Made by a program: the position numbers and the translations under genes | The notes under the pieces: model-generated | Told to the model about the DNA's origin: nothing | What the model saw: the letters and a program-made list of their open reading frames with translations, nothing else | Databases searched by the model: none | In this document: one piece after another, positions 43,767 through 52,680 of the stretch | Numbering within the stretch: the stretch's first letter is position 1 | Layout of the letters: each line of letters opens with the position of its first letter | From: CBDCVO01 sp965223085 | Lineage (GTDB): Bacteria > Pseudomonadota > Gammaproteobacteria > Ga0077536 | DNA length: 64,000 nt | Assembly: GCA_965223085.1 (NCBI GenBank) | Contig: OZ244981.1 | Coordinates: 4,154,001-4,218,000 of the forward strand | Reading direction: 5' to 3'

Positions 43767-44549
43767 ATGCCGATCACGATCAAGAATTCTGCTGAGATCG
43801 AAAAAATGCGTCTCGCCGGTCGCTCGGCCGCCGCCGTATTGGAGATGATCGAGCCCCACGTTCAGGCTGGGATCAGCACCGCAGAACTCGATCGGATTTG
43901 CCACGACTTTATCGTCACCGAACAGGACGCAATTCCCGCCCCCCTGAACTACCACGGCTACCCAAAATCCATTTGCACCTCCGTTAATCACGTCGTCTGT
44001 CACGGCATTCCCGGCACCAAAAGACTCCGCGAAGGCGACGTCGTCAACATCGACATTACGGTGATAAAAGATGGCTTTCACGGCGACACGAGCAAAATGT
44101 TTACGATCGGCGAGAGTTCAAAAAAAGCGGAACGCCTCATACGGACAACGTACGAATGTTTGCTACTCGGGATTTCTTTGGTTGGTCCGGATATACACCT
44201 CGGCGACGTCGGTCATGCGATTCAAAAACACGCCGAAGCGCAACGCTTTTCGGTCGTGCGTGAATACTGCGGCCACGGTATCGGTCGCGAATTTCATGAA
44301 GAACCGCAAGTACTGCATTACGGCGAACAAGGAACCGGGATCCGATTGCAGCCGGGAATGACGTTCACAATCGAACCCATGCTTAACGCCGGCAAAAGAC
44401 AGGTGAAGATATTAGCAGATGGTTGGACGGTAGTGACGAAAGATCACAGCTTATCCGCTCAATGGGAGCACACCGTGTTGGTCACCGAAACCGGACACGA
44501 AGTTCTTACCGCCCGCCCAGGGGAGATTTTTGCGCATGCCGATGGGTGA
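43767..44549 (+). CDS. map: Methionine aminopeptidase, type I
   Basis: This 260-residue metalloenzyme removes the initiator methionine. Metal ligands are visible in the strands GDVVNIDITVIKDGFHGDTS (two Asp), CGHGIGREFHEEPQV (His), FTIEPM (Glu) and SAQWEHTVLV (Glu). TSVNHVVCHGIP carries the conserved substrate-site His. It has the standard length of a type Ia enzyme. It is divergent from rpsB across 227 bp, and its end overlaps the glnD start by 14 bp, which suggests translational coupling. Confidence 0.97.
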   Translation: MPITIKNSAEIEKMRLAGRSAAAVLEMIEPHVQAGISTAELDRICHDFIVTEQDAIPAPLNYHGYPKSICTSVNHVVCHGIPGTKRLREGDVVNIDITVIKDGFHGDTSKMFTIGESSKKAERLIRTTYECLLLGISLVGPDIHLGDVGHAIQKHAEAQRFSVVREYCGHGIGREFHEEPQVLHYGEQGTGIRLQPGMTFTIEPMLNAGKRQVKILADGWTVVTKDHSLSAQWEHTVLVTETGHEVLTARPGEIFAHADG

Positions 44550-47208
44550 GTTTTTAGCGACCCATTTTGATAGCGAAACCTTTCGATCACTATTTAGTGC
44601 GGCGCCCCGGAAAGACGACGACATCGGCGCCTGCAAAGCAGCTTACAACAACACCCACGAAGTATTGCAACAATACTTTATCGCCGGCGCGACAGCCGAC
44701 GACGTGGTGCGAGGCCGCGCTGAACTTGTAGAAAGCATTATTTATGCCGCGTGGCAGCGCTACGGTTTGGGGAGTTTTCCCATGGCGATCGCCGCGGTTG
44801 GTGGTTTTGGCCGCCGCGAGCTGCACCCGTTTTCGGATGTCGATATCGCGGTGCTCGTGAGCGCCGCACCGGAAGGAGAACAACGCCGTGCCTGGGAGCG
44901 TTTTCATGCCTATCTATGGGATATCGGCCTCGAGGTGGGGTCTAGTGTGCGCACTATCGCGGCATCGATCGAGACCGCACGCGATGACCTCACGGTGATG
45001 ACGAATCTGCTCGAAGGCCATTTCATCGCCGGCGCCCAGGCTTTGTGGAAACAACTGCAAGCGCAGCTGGATACGCACGACATATGGCCTACGGCCAAAT
45101 TTTTTCAGGCCAAATTGGCTGAGCAACACGCGCGACATCAGCGTTTTAACGATGCCTTCCAGCAACTCGAACCCAATGTGAAAGAAAGCCCAGGGGGTCT
45201 GCGGGATCTGCACGCTATCTCATGGGTTACGCAACGTCATTTCGGCACCTCTCAGTTCCGCGCGTTATTGGATCGAAATTTCCTCACTCACAATGAATTC
45301 GTTGCATTGACGCGCATTCGTGATCACCTGTGGCGTATCCGCTGCGCGCTGCATTTCACCGCACGACGAAAAGAAGACCGTTTATTGTTTGATCATCAAA
45401 AACATATCGCTGCGCTATTTGGCCATAGCGACTCGGATGGTAATCGTGCGGTCGAGACATTCATGAAACATTATTACCGAGACGTGCGTGAATTGAGCGT
45501 CCTCAATGAAATACTGCTCGGGCTCTTCGAGGAAGCACTGCTGCATGACGACCGCGAGCTCAAACCGCGCGCGCTTAACCGCCGCTTTGCGATGCGCGGC
45601 GACTATATCGAGGCTGTCGACAGCCAGGTTTTCGAGCGCACACCTCCTGCCCTACTCGAAGTATTCCTATTACTGCAACAAAACCCTGGCGCAAAAGGTG
45701 TGCGCGCCAGCACGTTACGCTTGATCCGCGAGCACCTGTACTTGATCGACGATCGCACCCGCGCAGACATTCGAGCCCGGAGTCTGTTCATGGAAATCAT
45801 GCGTGAGCCGCGCCGCGTGGGTCACGAATTGCAACGCATGCATCGCTACGGTGTGCTAAGCGCCTATTTGCCGGTTTTTGCCCGTGTTGAAGGTTTGATG
45901 CAGTTTGATCTTTTTCATGTGCATACCGTAGATGAGCATTGCTTATTCGTGATGCGCAATATGCGGAGATTTTCGTATCCGCGCGAAGGCGCCGATCAAA
46001 CCCCGCTTATCAGAGAGGTAATTGAACGTATCCCGAAACCGGAAGTACTGTATCTAGCCGGTCTTCTCCATGACATTGCCAAAGGTTCCGGTCGTGACCA
46101 TTCGGAGGCCGGCGCCGACGTGGCACAGGAATTCTGTCAGCGCCACGGTCTTAGCGATTACGACGCCGCGATGATCTGTTGGCTTGTCCGCAACCATCTC
46201 CTGATGTCCGCGACCGCCCAACGACAGGACATCTACGATCTCAACGTCGTGCAAGCTTTTGCGGCAGCCGTCGGTAGCCAAGAACGCCTAGACTATTTAT
46301 TCTTATTAACCATCGCCGACATTCGTGGTACTAATCCTGAACTTTGGACGAGTTGGAAAGAGTCTTTGTTCAACGAGCTGTTACTCGCGACGCGTCGGGT
46401 CCTCGGCTCCGATAGCGAAACGATCCTCGACCGCGGACAACGCGTCCAATCACTCAAAGATGCCGCCCAACAGCTCATTACCGGCGCCGATACAGACCCG
46501 GATGCGCTAGCAGCGTTCTGGGATACCTTAAGCGCCAGCTATTTTCTGCGCCATCGTCCATTTGAAATCGCCTGGCACGCGCAAGTCGTGTTGGCATCGG
46601 CGCCTGGTGACTTTCCACTCGTGGCGATAAATAATTTTGAGATGCGCGGGAGCACCGCCGTATTTATTTATACCCGGGATATGGACGATCTGTTCGCGAT
46701 TTCCACAGCAACACTAGACCGACTACGCCTCGACGTTCAAGACGCGCGCATTTATACCTCCGAAGCCGGCATTACCTTGGATACTTACATGGTGCTCGAC
46801 GCAGAGACCAAGGAACTCGTCCTCGACGATATGCGCTTCGATATCATCCGAGAAAAACTGCGTGCAGCCCTCAGGGCCGGCGAAATACCGCCCCGACGGG
46901 TACCGCTAGGAGCGGCAAGGCGTCTGCAACATTTTTCGATCCCCACCGAAGTCAGCTTCTCGCTGAGCCAGAATGCAGATCGCACCGTTATGGAAGTTGT
47001 TGCGACCGACCGACCCGGGCTGCTCTCCGACATTGGAGAAGCGATGAAAGCGTGTCATGTGCGGCTCCACGACGCGAGGATCGCGACGTTTGGCGAACGC
47101 GCGGAAGACTATTTCTATATTACCGACCTCAATAACGCGCCTCTGTCGACAGCGCAACGCCAAACAGAATTGCGCGCAGCAATTATCCACTACGTCGGTA
47201 AAGAGTGA
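44536..47208 (+). CDS. glnD: Bifunctional [protein-PII] uridylyltransferase/uridylyl-removing enzyme
   Basis: This 890-residue sensor of glutamine uridylylates and deuridylylates the PII proteins, setting nitrogen regulation. The nucleotidyltransferase motif is GGFGRRELHPFSDVDIAVL (near residues 92-110). The HD domain has LLHDIAKGSGRDHSEAGAD (near 515). Two ACT domains are at the C-terminus (GSTAVFIYTRDMDDLFA and VVATDRPGLLSDIGEAMK). The start is ATG 44536 behind GGGGAG; TTG 44530 is less likely. It overlaps map and is followed by mutH after 4 bp. Confidence 0.96.
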   Translation: MPMGEFLATHFDSETFRSLFSAAPRKDDDIGACKAAYNNTHEVLQQYFIAGATADDVVRGRAELVESIIYAAWQRYGLGSFPMAIAAVGGFGRRELHPFSDVDIAVLVSAAPEGEQRRAWERFHAYLWDIGLEVGSSVRTIAASIETARDDLTVMTNLLEGHFIAGAQALWKQLQAQLDTHDIWPTAKFFQAKLAEQHARHQRFNDAFQQLEPNVKESPGGLRDLHAISWVTQRHFGTSQFRALLDRNFLTHNEFVALTRIRDHLWRIRCALHFTARRKEDRLLFDHQKHIAALFGHSDSDGNRAVETFMKHYYRDVRELSVLNEILLGLFEEALLHDDRELKPRALNRRFAMRGDYIEAVDSQVFERTPPALLEVFLLLQQNPGAKGVRASTLRLIREHLYLIDDRTRADIRARSLFMEIMREPRRVGHELQRMHRYGVLSAYLPVFARVEGLMQFDLFHVHTVDEHCLFVMRNMRRFSYPREGADQTPLIREVIERIPKPEVLYLAGLLHDIAKGSGRDHSEAGADVAQEFCQRHGLSDYDAAMICWLVRNHLLMSATAQRQDIYDLNVVQAFAAAVGSQERLDYLFLLTIADIRGTNPELWTSWKESLFNELLLATRRVLGSDSETILDRGQRVQSLKDAAQQLITGADTDPDALAAFWDTLSASYFLRHRPFEIAWHAQVVLASAPGDFPLVAINNFEMRGSTAVFIYTRDMDDLFAISTATLDRLRLDVQDARIYTSEAGITLDTYMVLDAETKELVLDDMRFDIIREKLRAALRAGEIPPRRVPLGAARRLQHFSIPTEVSFSLSQNADRTVMEVVATDRPGLLSDIGEAMKACHVRLHDARIATFGERAEDYFYITDLNNAPLSTAQRQTELRAAIIHYVGKE

Positions 47209-47212
47209 GTAA

Positions 47213-47881
47213 TTGGCAACCACACCCGCATCGACACAAGAGCTGCTCGCGCGCGCACAGGCGCTCGCGGGCCACGAAATCGGCACCTTGGCTCACAGCG
47301 CCGGCGTTGCGCCGCCGCCCGATCTGCGCCGTGCCAAAGGTTGGATCGGCGAACTTATCGAGACTTTGTTAGGAGCCGACGCTAGCTCACGCCCAACGCC
47401 CGACTTCGAACATCTCGGCATCGAACTAAAGACCATACCCGTCAATGCCACGGGTCGACCTCAAGAATCCACCTTTGTCTGCACCATCCCCCTAAGCCGG
47501 ATCGAATCCAGCTGGGAACGATCGCTAGTGTACCGGAAGCTGCGCCAGGTGCTGTGGGTTCCGATCGAATCCAACGCGCAGCAAGCATTATCGCGGCGCG
47601 TCGGCACCGCGGTTTTGTGGCAGCCGGGGCCGGCAGAGGACGACATCTTACGCCAAGACTGGGAGGAGCTTACGGATTTAATCGCGCTCGGTAATTTCGC
47701 TGCCCTCGACGCGCGTCTCGGCCAATACCTGCAGATCAGACCGAAAGCGGCGGACGCAAAAGCACTGGCTCCGGCCAGCGATGCCGAGGGCCGCCCGAGT
47801 CATTCTCTGCCGCGCGGCTTCTATCTACGTACCCGTTTTACCGCCACGATCCTGCGAGAAGCATTTAACGCGGCGACCTAA
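47213..47881 (+). CDS. mutH: DNA mismatch repair endonuclease MutH
   Basis: This 222-residue endonuclease nicks the unmethylated GATC strand in methyl-directed mismatch repair. The type II restriction-like active site is seen in DFEHLGIELKTIPVN (Asp...Glu-x-Lys), preceded by RAKGWIGELIETLLGA, and the C-terminal strand FYLRTRFTATILREA matches the family. The start is a TTG at 47213. MutH is found mainly in gammaproteobacteria, and its presence predicts Dam methylation here. Its stop overlaps the stop of the opposite-strand hydrolase by 3 bases. Confidence 0.95.
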   Translation: MATTPASTQELLARAQALAGHEIGTLAHSAGVAPPPDLRRAKGWIGELIETLLGADASSRPTPDFEHLGIELKTIPVNATGRPQESTFVCTIPLSRIESSWERSLVYRKLRQVLWVPIESNAQQALSRRVGTAVLWQPGPAEDDILRQDWEELTDLIALGNFAALDARLGQYLQIRPKAADAKALAPASDAEGRPSHSLPRGFYLRTRFTATILREAFNAAT

Positions 47882-48774
47882 TCCGGCGGTAGCTGGCGCG
47901 AAAAAAAATCATCGAGGTGCGTCAAAAATACCGATAATTGATCGTGGTGCACCCAATGCCCGGCGTTTGCAACCCGCACCACGTCGGCGTTGCGGAAGTG
48001 CTGCAAACGCCCGTCCTCGCCAGGATCCGACGCCCAGCTTTCCGCGCCATAAATCAACAGTGTCGGACACGAGATACGCTGCCAGAGCTGGGCAATCTCA
48101 GCACTCGGCATGTCGTAGGGCGGCCACGCACGAACATAGTTATCAAATTTCCACGAATAAGTACCATCTTCGTTTTGATTCACGCCATGCAAAGTCAAAT
48201 GCCGCGCGTGCTCGGGGGATAAGTGCGTGTTTTCTTCTTGCATACGTTTGTAAGCGTCTTCGATGCTCGCATAGCGTCGAGGCTGTCGGGCGGCAAGATC
48301 TCGCTGCCCAAAAATCCATTCGCTGAGACGTTGCTCGAGCGCGGTGGCTTCCCGCGCGGCAACTTTTTGCGGTGCAAATCCAAGGCCCTCGATCGCAACC
48401 AGCGACCGCACCGCGTCCGGAAATATGCCTGTATAGCGCAAGGCGATATTGCCGCCCAGGGAGTGGGCCACGATCGTCACTGGCGCGAGCTGTTGTTGGT
48501 GAACGAGCTGGGCTAAGTCGTAAATGTAATTTGGCATCGTATAATTGCCGTCCGTGGACCATTGGCTGTCACCGTGGCCACGCAAGTCGGGCGCGATCAC
48601 GTGCCATTTCGCCCGTAAGGCCAAGGCGACCCAGTCCCAGTTGCGACAATGATCACGCCCCCCATGTAACAAGATCAGTGGCGGCGCCGTGGGATTGCCC
48701 CAATCCACATAGTGAAGACGTAAACGCTGCGAAAAATAGCTATGCGAGGTGGGGCCAGGCGTCGCTGGGTTCAT
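47878..48774 (-). CDS. Alpha/beta hydrolase
   Basis: This 298-residue alpha/beta hydrolase has the opening strands LHYVDWGNPTAPPLILLHGG, the motif APDLRGHGDSQW and the nucleophile elbow VAHSLGGNIALRY (Ser of SLGG). The catalytic Asp and His are likely in LLIYGAESWASDPGEDGRL and AGHWVHHDQ. It is similar to haloalkane dehalogenase/epoxide hydrolase-like and lipase-like family members; substrate unknown. The start is ATG 48774 with GAGGAT ahead; ATG 48786 is the source of that Shine-Dalgarno. It is tail-to-tail with mutH and divergent from dusA. Confidence 0.88.
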   Translation of the reverse strand: MNPATPGPTSHSYFSQRLRLHYVDWGNPTAPPLILLHGGRDHCRNWDWVALALRAKWHVIAPDLRGHGDSQWSTDGNYTMPNYIYDLAQLVHQQQLAPVTIVAHSLGGNIALRYTGIFPDAVRSLVAIEGLGFAPQKVAAREATALEQRLSEWIFGQRDLAARQPRRYASIEDAYKRMQEENTHLSPEHARHLTLHGVNQNEDGTYSWKFDNYVRAWPPYDMPSAEIAQLWQRISCPTLLIYGAESWASDPGEDGRLQHFRNADVVRVANAGHWVHHDQLSVFLTHLDDFFSRQLPPD

Positions 48775-48871
48775 TATTATCCTCATTTGAAGCGGCTCGG
48801 AACGATGATTATGGCGGCCGTTGAAGACCTAAGCAAAAGTAAGATGAACTAGGAACAATGCCACACGCCGC

Positions 48872-48886
48872 AGGAGAGCCACGATA
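48872..48886 (+). promoter_or_regulatory. Shine-Dalgarno and apparent non-ATG start of dusA
   Basis: AGGAG at 48872-48876 precedes the ATA codon at 48884-48886 by 7 bp. A nine-codon open frame (ATG 48858 to TAA 48887) ends across this ATA. No ATG, GTG or TTG exists in the dusA frame between an upstream TGA and ATG 48932, yet conserved DusA sequence begins upstream of 48932. Confidence 0.5.
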
Positions 48887-49891
48887 AACGAAGTACGCCG
48901 AGTAAATCCCTGGCGTTACTGCGTAGCGCCGATGATGCGGCGAACGGACCGGCACTTCCGCCACCTCGCAAGATTGCTAACGCCTCATGCGCGGCTGTAC
49001 ACCGAAATGGTCGTCGCCGCCGCCATCGTGCACGGCGATCGCACACGTTTTCTAGCGCGTGATCCACGCGAGTCGCCTGTGGCGTTACAACTTGGCGGCA
49101 GTGACCCCGAGGTGCTCGTAGCCGCGGCAACGCACGCCACGCGCGCGGGCTTTGATGAAATAAACCTCAATGTCGGCTGTCCTAGCGAGCGCGTCAGCGC
49201 CGGCCGTTTCGGGGCTAGCCTCATGGCCACACCCGAGGTCGTGGCCTGCTGTGTGCAAGCGCTACGTAGCGCCGTCGAGATCCCGATTACGGTAAAAACC
49301 CGTATCGGGATCGACGACCTGGATAGCTACGAGACGTTGGCGAATTTCATCGGCATTGTCGCCGAGGCGGGTTGCGAGACTTTCCTGGTGCACGCACGTA
49401 AGGCGTGGCTTAAACGCCTAAGCCCGCGCGAGAACCGGGAAATACCACCGCTGTGCTATGACCGCGTTCATCGACTCAAGCGCGATTTTGCCCATCTCAA
49501 CATCATCATCAATGGTGGCATTGTAGATTGTGAGACTAGCTTGAGCCAGCTTGCACGTGTCGATGGTGTCATGATCGGTCGCGCCGTGTATACCAGGCCG
49601 ATGCTACTTGCAGAGCTCGAGCAGTGTATGTTTGATACTTCAGCGGTGATCCCGGATGCGCGAGATGTCGCACGCCGTTACGCCATCTATATAGAGCAAC
49701 AATACCGGGCGGGCGTACCGCTACGCATACTCATAAAACCATTTTTTGGCCTCTTCAAAGGCCTCCCGGGCGCCAAAGATTGGCGCCGTTTTTTGACCTC
49801 TTTAAACGACCGAGCGCCGCATCCCACATGCTCGCTGCGCCGGTTTTTGGATGACATGATCGCTGACAGTGAACTCACGCCACTTCGCTAG
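48884..49891 (+). CDS. dusA: tRNA-dihydrouridine synthase A
   Basis: This FMN-dependent enzyme reduces uridines 20 and 20a in the tRNA D-loop. Counting from the ATA at 48884 gives 335 residues, close to the E. coli length. The N-terminus NPWRYCVAPMM (about 48902-48934) is the FMN-binding strand; the motif then reads RRTDRH where most members have DWTDRH. LYTEMV, the catalytic Cys in NLNVGCPSERV, VKTRIGIDD, FLVHARKAWLKRLSP and IIINGGI follow as in DusA. The first ordinary start, ATG 48932, would delete the VAP strand, so a non-canonical start or a small frameshift near 48860-48885 is likely. Confidence 0.88.
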   Translation: MNEVRRVNPWRYCVAPMMRRTDRHFRHLARLLTPHARLYTEMVVAAAIVHGDRTRFLARDPRESPVALQLGGSDPEVLVAAATHATRAGFDEINLNVGCPSERVSAGRFGASLMATPEVVACCVQALRSAVEIPITVKTRIGIDDLDSYETLANFIGIVAEAGCETFLVHARKAWLKRLSPRENREIPPLCYDRVHRLKRDFAHLNIIINGGIVDCETSLSQLARVDGVMIGRAVYTRPMLLAELEQCMFDTSAVIPDARDVARRYAIYIEQQYRAGVPLRILIKPFFGLFKGLPGAKDWRRFLTSLNDRAPHPTCSLRRFLDDMIADSELTPLR

Positions 49892-50027
49892 CTCGGAGAC
49901 CTCGATCGCGTATAATTTTCACACCAGGCGGACTGCGGCATGCCAGAGGATCAAATCTGCGGCAACTACCAGCCGCTATATAAGCTCAGGTTTTTATCGC
50001 ATCTAGACCCAATACGGGATGAGACCG

Positions 50028-50681
50028 ATGGATTTTGAACTCGCACGCGCCAATATGGTTGACCAACAAATCCGTCCCTGGGAGGTGCTCGACCAACACG
50101 TTCTAGACGCAGTAGCAAACGTTCCTCGCGAAGCGTTTGTACCGCCCGAATATCGCCTGCTAGCACTCGCGGACACCGCAATCCCGATCGGACACGGCCA
50201 AAAAATGATGACCCCCAAGCTCGAAGCGCGCCTCTTGCAAGCGCTCGCGATCCAGCCCGACGATCGCGTGCTCGAGATCGGTACTGGCAGCGGCTACCTC
50301 ACCGCATTGCTCGCGCGCCTGGGCGGCAGCGTTGTCAGTTTCGAGATCATCCCAGAACTATCGAGCACGGCGGCGCAAACACTAGCCTGCGCTCGGACCC
50401 AAGACATCTCATTGCAGAATGCGGATGGTTTAAGCGCGCTCACGGATACGACGCCGTTCGACATCATCGCGGTGACCGGCGCGTGCGCGAGCCGACGCCC
50501 AGAACTGGAGGCACAACTGGCGCTCAACGGACGCATGTTCATAATTTGCGGGGTCGCACCCGCGATGGAGGCCTTGCTAATTACGCGCGCCGCCACCGAT
50601 GCCTACACTTGTGCTTCGATATTCGAAACTGAGCTGGACTATTTGCATGGCGCTGACCCGACACCGACTTTCTCGTTTTAA
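50028..50681 (+). CDS. Protein-L-isoaspartate O-methyltransferase family protein
   Basis: This 217-residue class I methyltransferase has the S-adenosylmethionine-binding motif LEIGTGSGYLTALLA and N-terminal marks NMVDQQIRPWEVLD and VPREAFVPPEYR of the PCMT family. The usual IGHGQTIS substrate-site motif reads IGHGQKMMTP, so it may act on a different protein target. It belongs to the branch often found next to tolC genes rather than with surE-rpoS. The start is placed at ATG 50028; ATG 50019 adds three residues. It is followed by the TolC-type gene, probably in one operon. Confidence 0.85.
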   Translation: MDFELARANMVDQQIRPWEVLDQHVLDAVANVPREAFVPPEYRLLALADTAIPIGHGQKMMTPKLEARLLQALAIQPDDRVLEIGTGSGYLTALLARLGGSVVSFEIIPELSSTAAQTLACARTQDISLQNADGLSALTDTTPFDIIAVTGACASRRPELEAQLALNGRMFIICGVAPAMEALLITRAATDAYTCASIFETELDYLHGADPTPTFSF

Positions 50682-50700
50682 ACTCACGCTGCAACGACAC

Positions 50701-52047
50701 ATGCGCTTGGCGTACTGCGTCGTTGTTCTTGCCTTCGCTGCGAATCTAGCTGCTCTTGCTGCAACTGATCTCGTCAGCGCATTAGAACAAGCGCAGCATA
50801 GCGACCCGGCATACAGGGAAGCGCAAGCAAACGCACTCGCCGTTGCCGAAGGCATTCCCCAGGCGCGCGCGCATCTATGGAAACCTGTTCTAGAATTCAC
50901 CACCGGCGGCAGTCGCGTTGTCCAGGACATCAGCTTAGATGGTGGCTTTGGTGCCGATGGTGAAGTCAGCTACTACACTACCGACTATAGCCTCAGCCTA
51001 CTCCAACCGGTCTACCACTACGATCGATTCGTACGCTTGAAACAAGCCGACCGACGCTTGCAGCAAGCGCAGTATGAGCTCGATGCGTCGTTGCAAGACC
51101 TTATTGTGCGCGTCGCAGAGCGCTATTTCGAAGTACTTGCGGCTACCGATAACTTGGCGTTTGCGCAGGCAGAAAAAAAATCGCTGGCCGGACAACTCGA
51201 ACAGGCGCGGCAACGATTCGACGTCGGCCTCACTGCAATTACCGACGTTCAGGAAGCCCAGGCGGGTTACGACCGCGCGGTGGCAAGCGAAATACTTGCG
51301 GAGAATTTACTGGCGAACGCGCACGAGGCCCTGCGCGAGACGACCGGTGTGTATTTTGATGACCTGCTCTCGCTCGGCGAAACCTTACCCCTCAAGTTGC
51401 CGCAACCTGGCGACATCGAGGCGTGGACCGAGGGCGCTTTAGCGCAAAACCTGCAACTCGCCGCAGCCTTAACCGCTGCAGAAATCGCGGAGCAGGAAAT
51501 TAAGGCGCAGTTCGCCGGCCACCACCCGAGCATCGATATTCAAGGCGCCCATGGTTTCAATTCTCAAGGTGGACGTTTCGGTAACACCGATGCGACGACG
51601 AGCAACGTCGGGATCCGCCTAAATGTCCCGCTCTACGAAGGCGGCGCAGTGGCCTCGCGCACGCGCCAAGCTGAGCATGAACATCAAGCGGCGCTCGAGC
51701 GCGTCGTGCAAGTGCGCCGCGCCGTGCAACGTGGAGCTCGTGAAGCTTATCTGGGCATCATCGCAAGAATCAGCACGGTAAAGGCGCTGCGGCAGGCCGT
51801 AATATCATCTCGAACCGCGGTCGACTCCACCCGCGCCGGCTTCGACGTTGGAACTCGCACGGCGGTCGATGTCGTGACTGCCGAGCGCGGTTTGTTCCAG
51901 GCGCGACGAGATTATGCTCGCGCCCGCTACGACTATGTGCTCGATCTGTTGCGCTTAAAACATGCCACAGGCACGCTCGCACCGGAAGATCTCACGATCG
52001 CCAACGGCTGGCTGGAATCTGAGTCGCACGCGAAATCTGTTCAATGA
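50701..52047 (+). CDS. TolC-family outer-membrane efflux protein
   Basis: This 448-residue outer-membrane channel of the TolC family pairs with inner-membrane exporters. The signal peptide is MRLAYCVVVLAFAANLAAL. Two halves of the structural repeat are visible: the first begins SALEQAQHSDPAYREAQANA, the second near AWTEGALAQNLQLAAALTAAE. Strand segments include YSLSLLQPVYHYD and VGIRLNVPLYEGG, both typical. The start is uncertain (ATG 50701 used; ATG 50647 is in frame and would overlap the methyltransferase gene). It lies in the order pcm-like, tolC, cysteine hydrolase, with waaA convergent. Confidence 0.93.
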   Translation: MRLAYCVVVLAFAANLAALAATDLVSALEQAQHSDPAYREAQANALAVAEGIPQARAHLWKPVLEFTTGGSRVVQDISLDGGFGADGEVSYYTTDYSLSLLQPVYHYDRFVRLKQADRRLQQAQYELDASLQDLIVRVAERYFEVLAATDNLAFAQAEKKSLAGQLEQARQRFDVGLTAITDVQEAQAGYDRAVASEILAENLLANAHEALRETTGVYFDDLLSLGETLPLKLPQPGDIEAWTEGALAQNLQLAAALTAAEIAEQEIKAQFAGHHPSIDIQGAHGFNSQGGRFGNTDATTSNVGIRLNVPLYEGGAVASRTRQAEHEHQAALERVVQVRRAVQRGAREAYLGIIARISTVKALRQAVISSRTAVDSTRAGFDVGTRTAVDVVTAERGLFQARRDYARARYDYVLDLLRLKHATGTLAPEDLTIANGWLESESHAKSVQ

Positions 52048-52098
52048 TCAAAGGACGCGAAAGTATCGTGCTCATTTAACGTCGAGGAGTCGCTTACC

Positions 52099-52671
52099 GT
52101 GGCCGACAAACATTTCACCCTCAGTTGCGATCCCAAAGACAGCGCACTCCTTGTGATCGATATTCAGGAACGGCTCGGTCAAGCAATGCCCAGCAAGGTG
52201 TTAAATCGAATATTAGACAATACCCGCCTGCTAAGCACCGCCGCAGGGCTGTTGGACATCGCGGTACTCCATACCGAACAGTATCCGCGTGGCCTCGGGA
52301 CGACTTATGCCGATATCCAGCAAGCATTACCACCGAACACGCAAAGCTTCACGAAAACGGCTTTTAGTTGCGCCAAGGCGGAAGGATTTAGCGCGGCGTT
52401 AGCGAAGCTCGCGGTGCGGCAGCTAGTGCTAGTAGGCATGGAAGCACATGTATGCGTCGCACAGAGCGCGTTCGATCTAAAATCCACCGGCCATGAGGTT
52501 TTTGTGGTCGAGGATGCCATTTGTTCTCGTCGCTTAGAGAACTATCAAAACGCGCTAGACCGACTCCGTCAATTCGAGATCGCCGTCGTTAGTGCCGAGT
52601 CGGTCGTGTTCGAATGGCTGGCGGATGCCCGCCACGAGCACTTCAAGGCGATTCAAACTTTATTGCGCTAG
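52099..52671 (+). CDS. Isochorismatase-like cysteine hydrolase
   Basis: This 190-residue enzyme is of the isochorismatase fold (YcaC-like). The catalytic triad is suggested by Asp in LLVIDIQERLG, Lys in SFTKTAFSC and Cys in GMEAHVCVAQSA. Cis-peptide and helix signatures VFVVEDAICSRRLENYQNAL are usual. The reaction is unknown; members hydrolyse amides or isochorismate. The start is GTG 52099 with a GAGGAG Shine-Dalgarno. It follows the TolC-type gene by 51 bp and converges with waaA. Confidence 0.85.
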   Translation: MADKHFTLSCDPKDSALLVIDIQERLGQAMPSKVLNRILDNTRLLSTAAGLLDIAVLHTEQYPRGLGTTYADIQQALPPNTQSFTKTAFSCAKAEGFSAALAKLAVRQLVLVGMEAHVCVAQSAFDLKSTGHEVFVVEDAICSRRLENYQNALDRLRQFEIAVVSAESVVFEWLADARHEHFKAIQTLLR

Positions 52672-52680
52672 CTGAGCTGA

